From Acidobacteriaceae bacterium (GTDB lineage: Bacteria; Acidobacteriota; Terriglobia; Terriglobales; Acidobacteriaceae): 5,878 nt of DNA. Positions within the stretch are counted from its first letter, which is position 1, and the number at the start of each line of letters is the position of its first letter. Both the position numbers and the translations under genes were made by a program. Shown here one piece after another: positions 5,757 through 5,878 of the stretch. Below the pieces are notes generated by a model. The model was given only the letters and a program-made list of their open reading frames with translations, did no database searches and was not told the DNA's origin. The stretch spans positions 1 through 5,878 of the forward strand of contig DAHXOQ010000186.1 of NCBI GenBank assembly GCA_027364815.1, read 5' to 3'.

Positions 5757-5761
5757 CATAG

Positions 5762-5766
5762 CCCTT
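5762..5766 (-). promoter_or_regulatory. Ribosome-binding site choosing between two adjacent ATGs
   Basis: AAGGG on the - strand. The spacing is two bases to ATG 5759 and five to ATG 5756, favouring the second. The 112 bases upstream to the window edge (5767-5878) hold no further gene. A CATTAT -10-like hexamer lies near 5780-5785, but I see no good -35. Confidence 0.5.
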
Positions 5767-5878
5767 AGGTCGAAGAAAGAATAATGATTTTCAGTAACGA
5801 TAAACCCATGCCATTAGAGGGGTAAAGTAAAAATTACAGGAATTTGGTTTCTTTTGTTGCGCTGCTGCAAAATCTGCA

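Noticed and set aside
5760..5878. Promoter for the RodZ-like gene
   Set aside because: Several AT-rich hexamers (for example CATTAT, TTTACC) occur, but no -35/-10 pair with acceptable spacing and match could be defended.

Overview
The window reads as a moderately GC-rich bacterial chromosome segment. The gene families, the RodZ-like start (MGSFGEDLRKER) and the style of the intergenic short repeats remind me most of Acidobacteriota (Terriglobia). That assignment is a recollection of similar genomes, not something the sequence proves.

Layout. Bases 1-450 hold the 3' end of an NCS2 (AzgA-like) purine permease on the + strand. It converges on an alpha-carbonic anhydrase gene (519-1304, - strand). 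Between them is a strong hairpin whose U-tract faces the carbonic anhydrase transcript. Upstream of the carbonic anhydrase, on the same strand, is metK (S-adenosylmethionine synthetase, 1427-2575). metK starts at TTG behind a perfect AAGGAG ribosome-binding site and ends at its own terminator (1365-1400). The metK leader holds three small hairpins. Bases 2705-3324 are a gene-free stretch of about 620 bp with a candidate metK promoter and two arrays of a degenerate 7-bp repeat. A single-pass membrane protein with a periplasmic TPR region follows (3325-5211, + strand, function unknown). It converges on a short RodZ-like helix-turn-helix membrane protein (about 5259-5756, - strand) that lacks the usual large periplasmic domain.

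How the genes relate. metK is housekeeping, the permease imports purines, and the carbonic anhydrase is a secreted CO2/bicarbonate enzyme. Every transcription unit appears to carry one gene, and I see no operon tying these into one system. The most distinctive non-genic signal is one family of 7-bp tandem repeats, consensus YAGNNNN, found in four places (482-516, 2786-2820, 2984-3032, 5188-5222). Two arrays sit at gene 3' ends, and one supplies the stop codon of the TPR gene. I found no CRISPR array, tRNA, rRNA, insertion sequence or convincing new defence or metabolic system.
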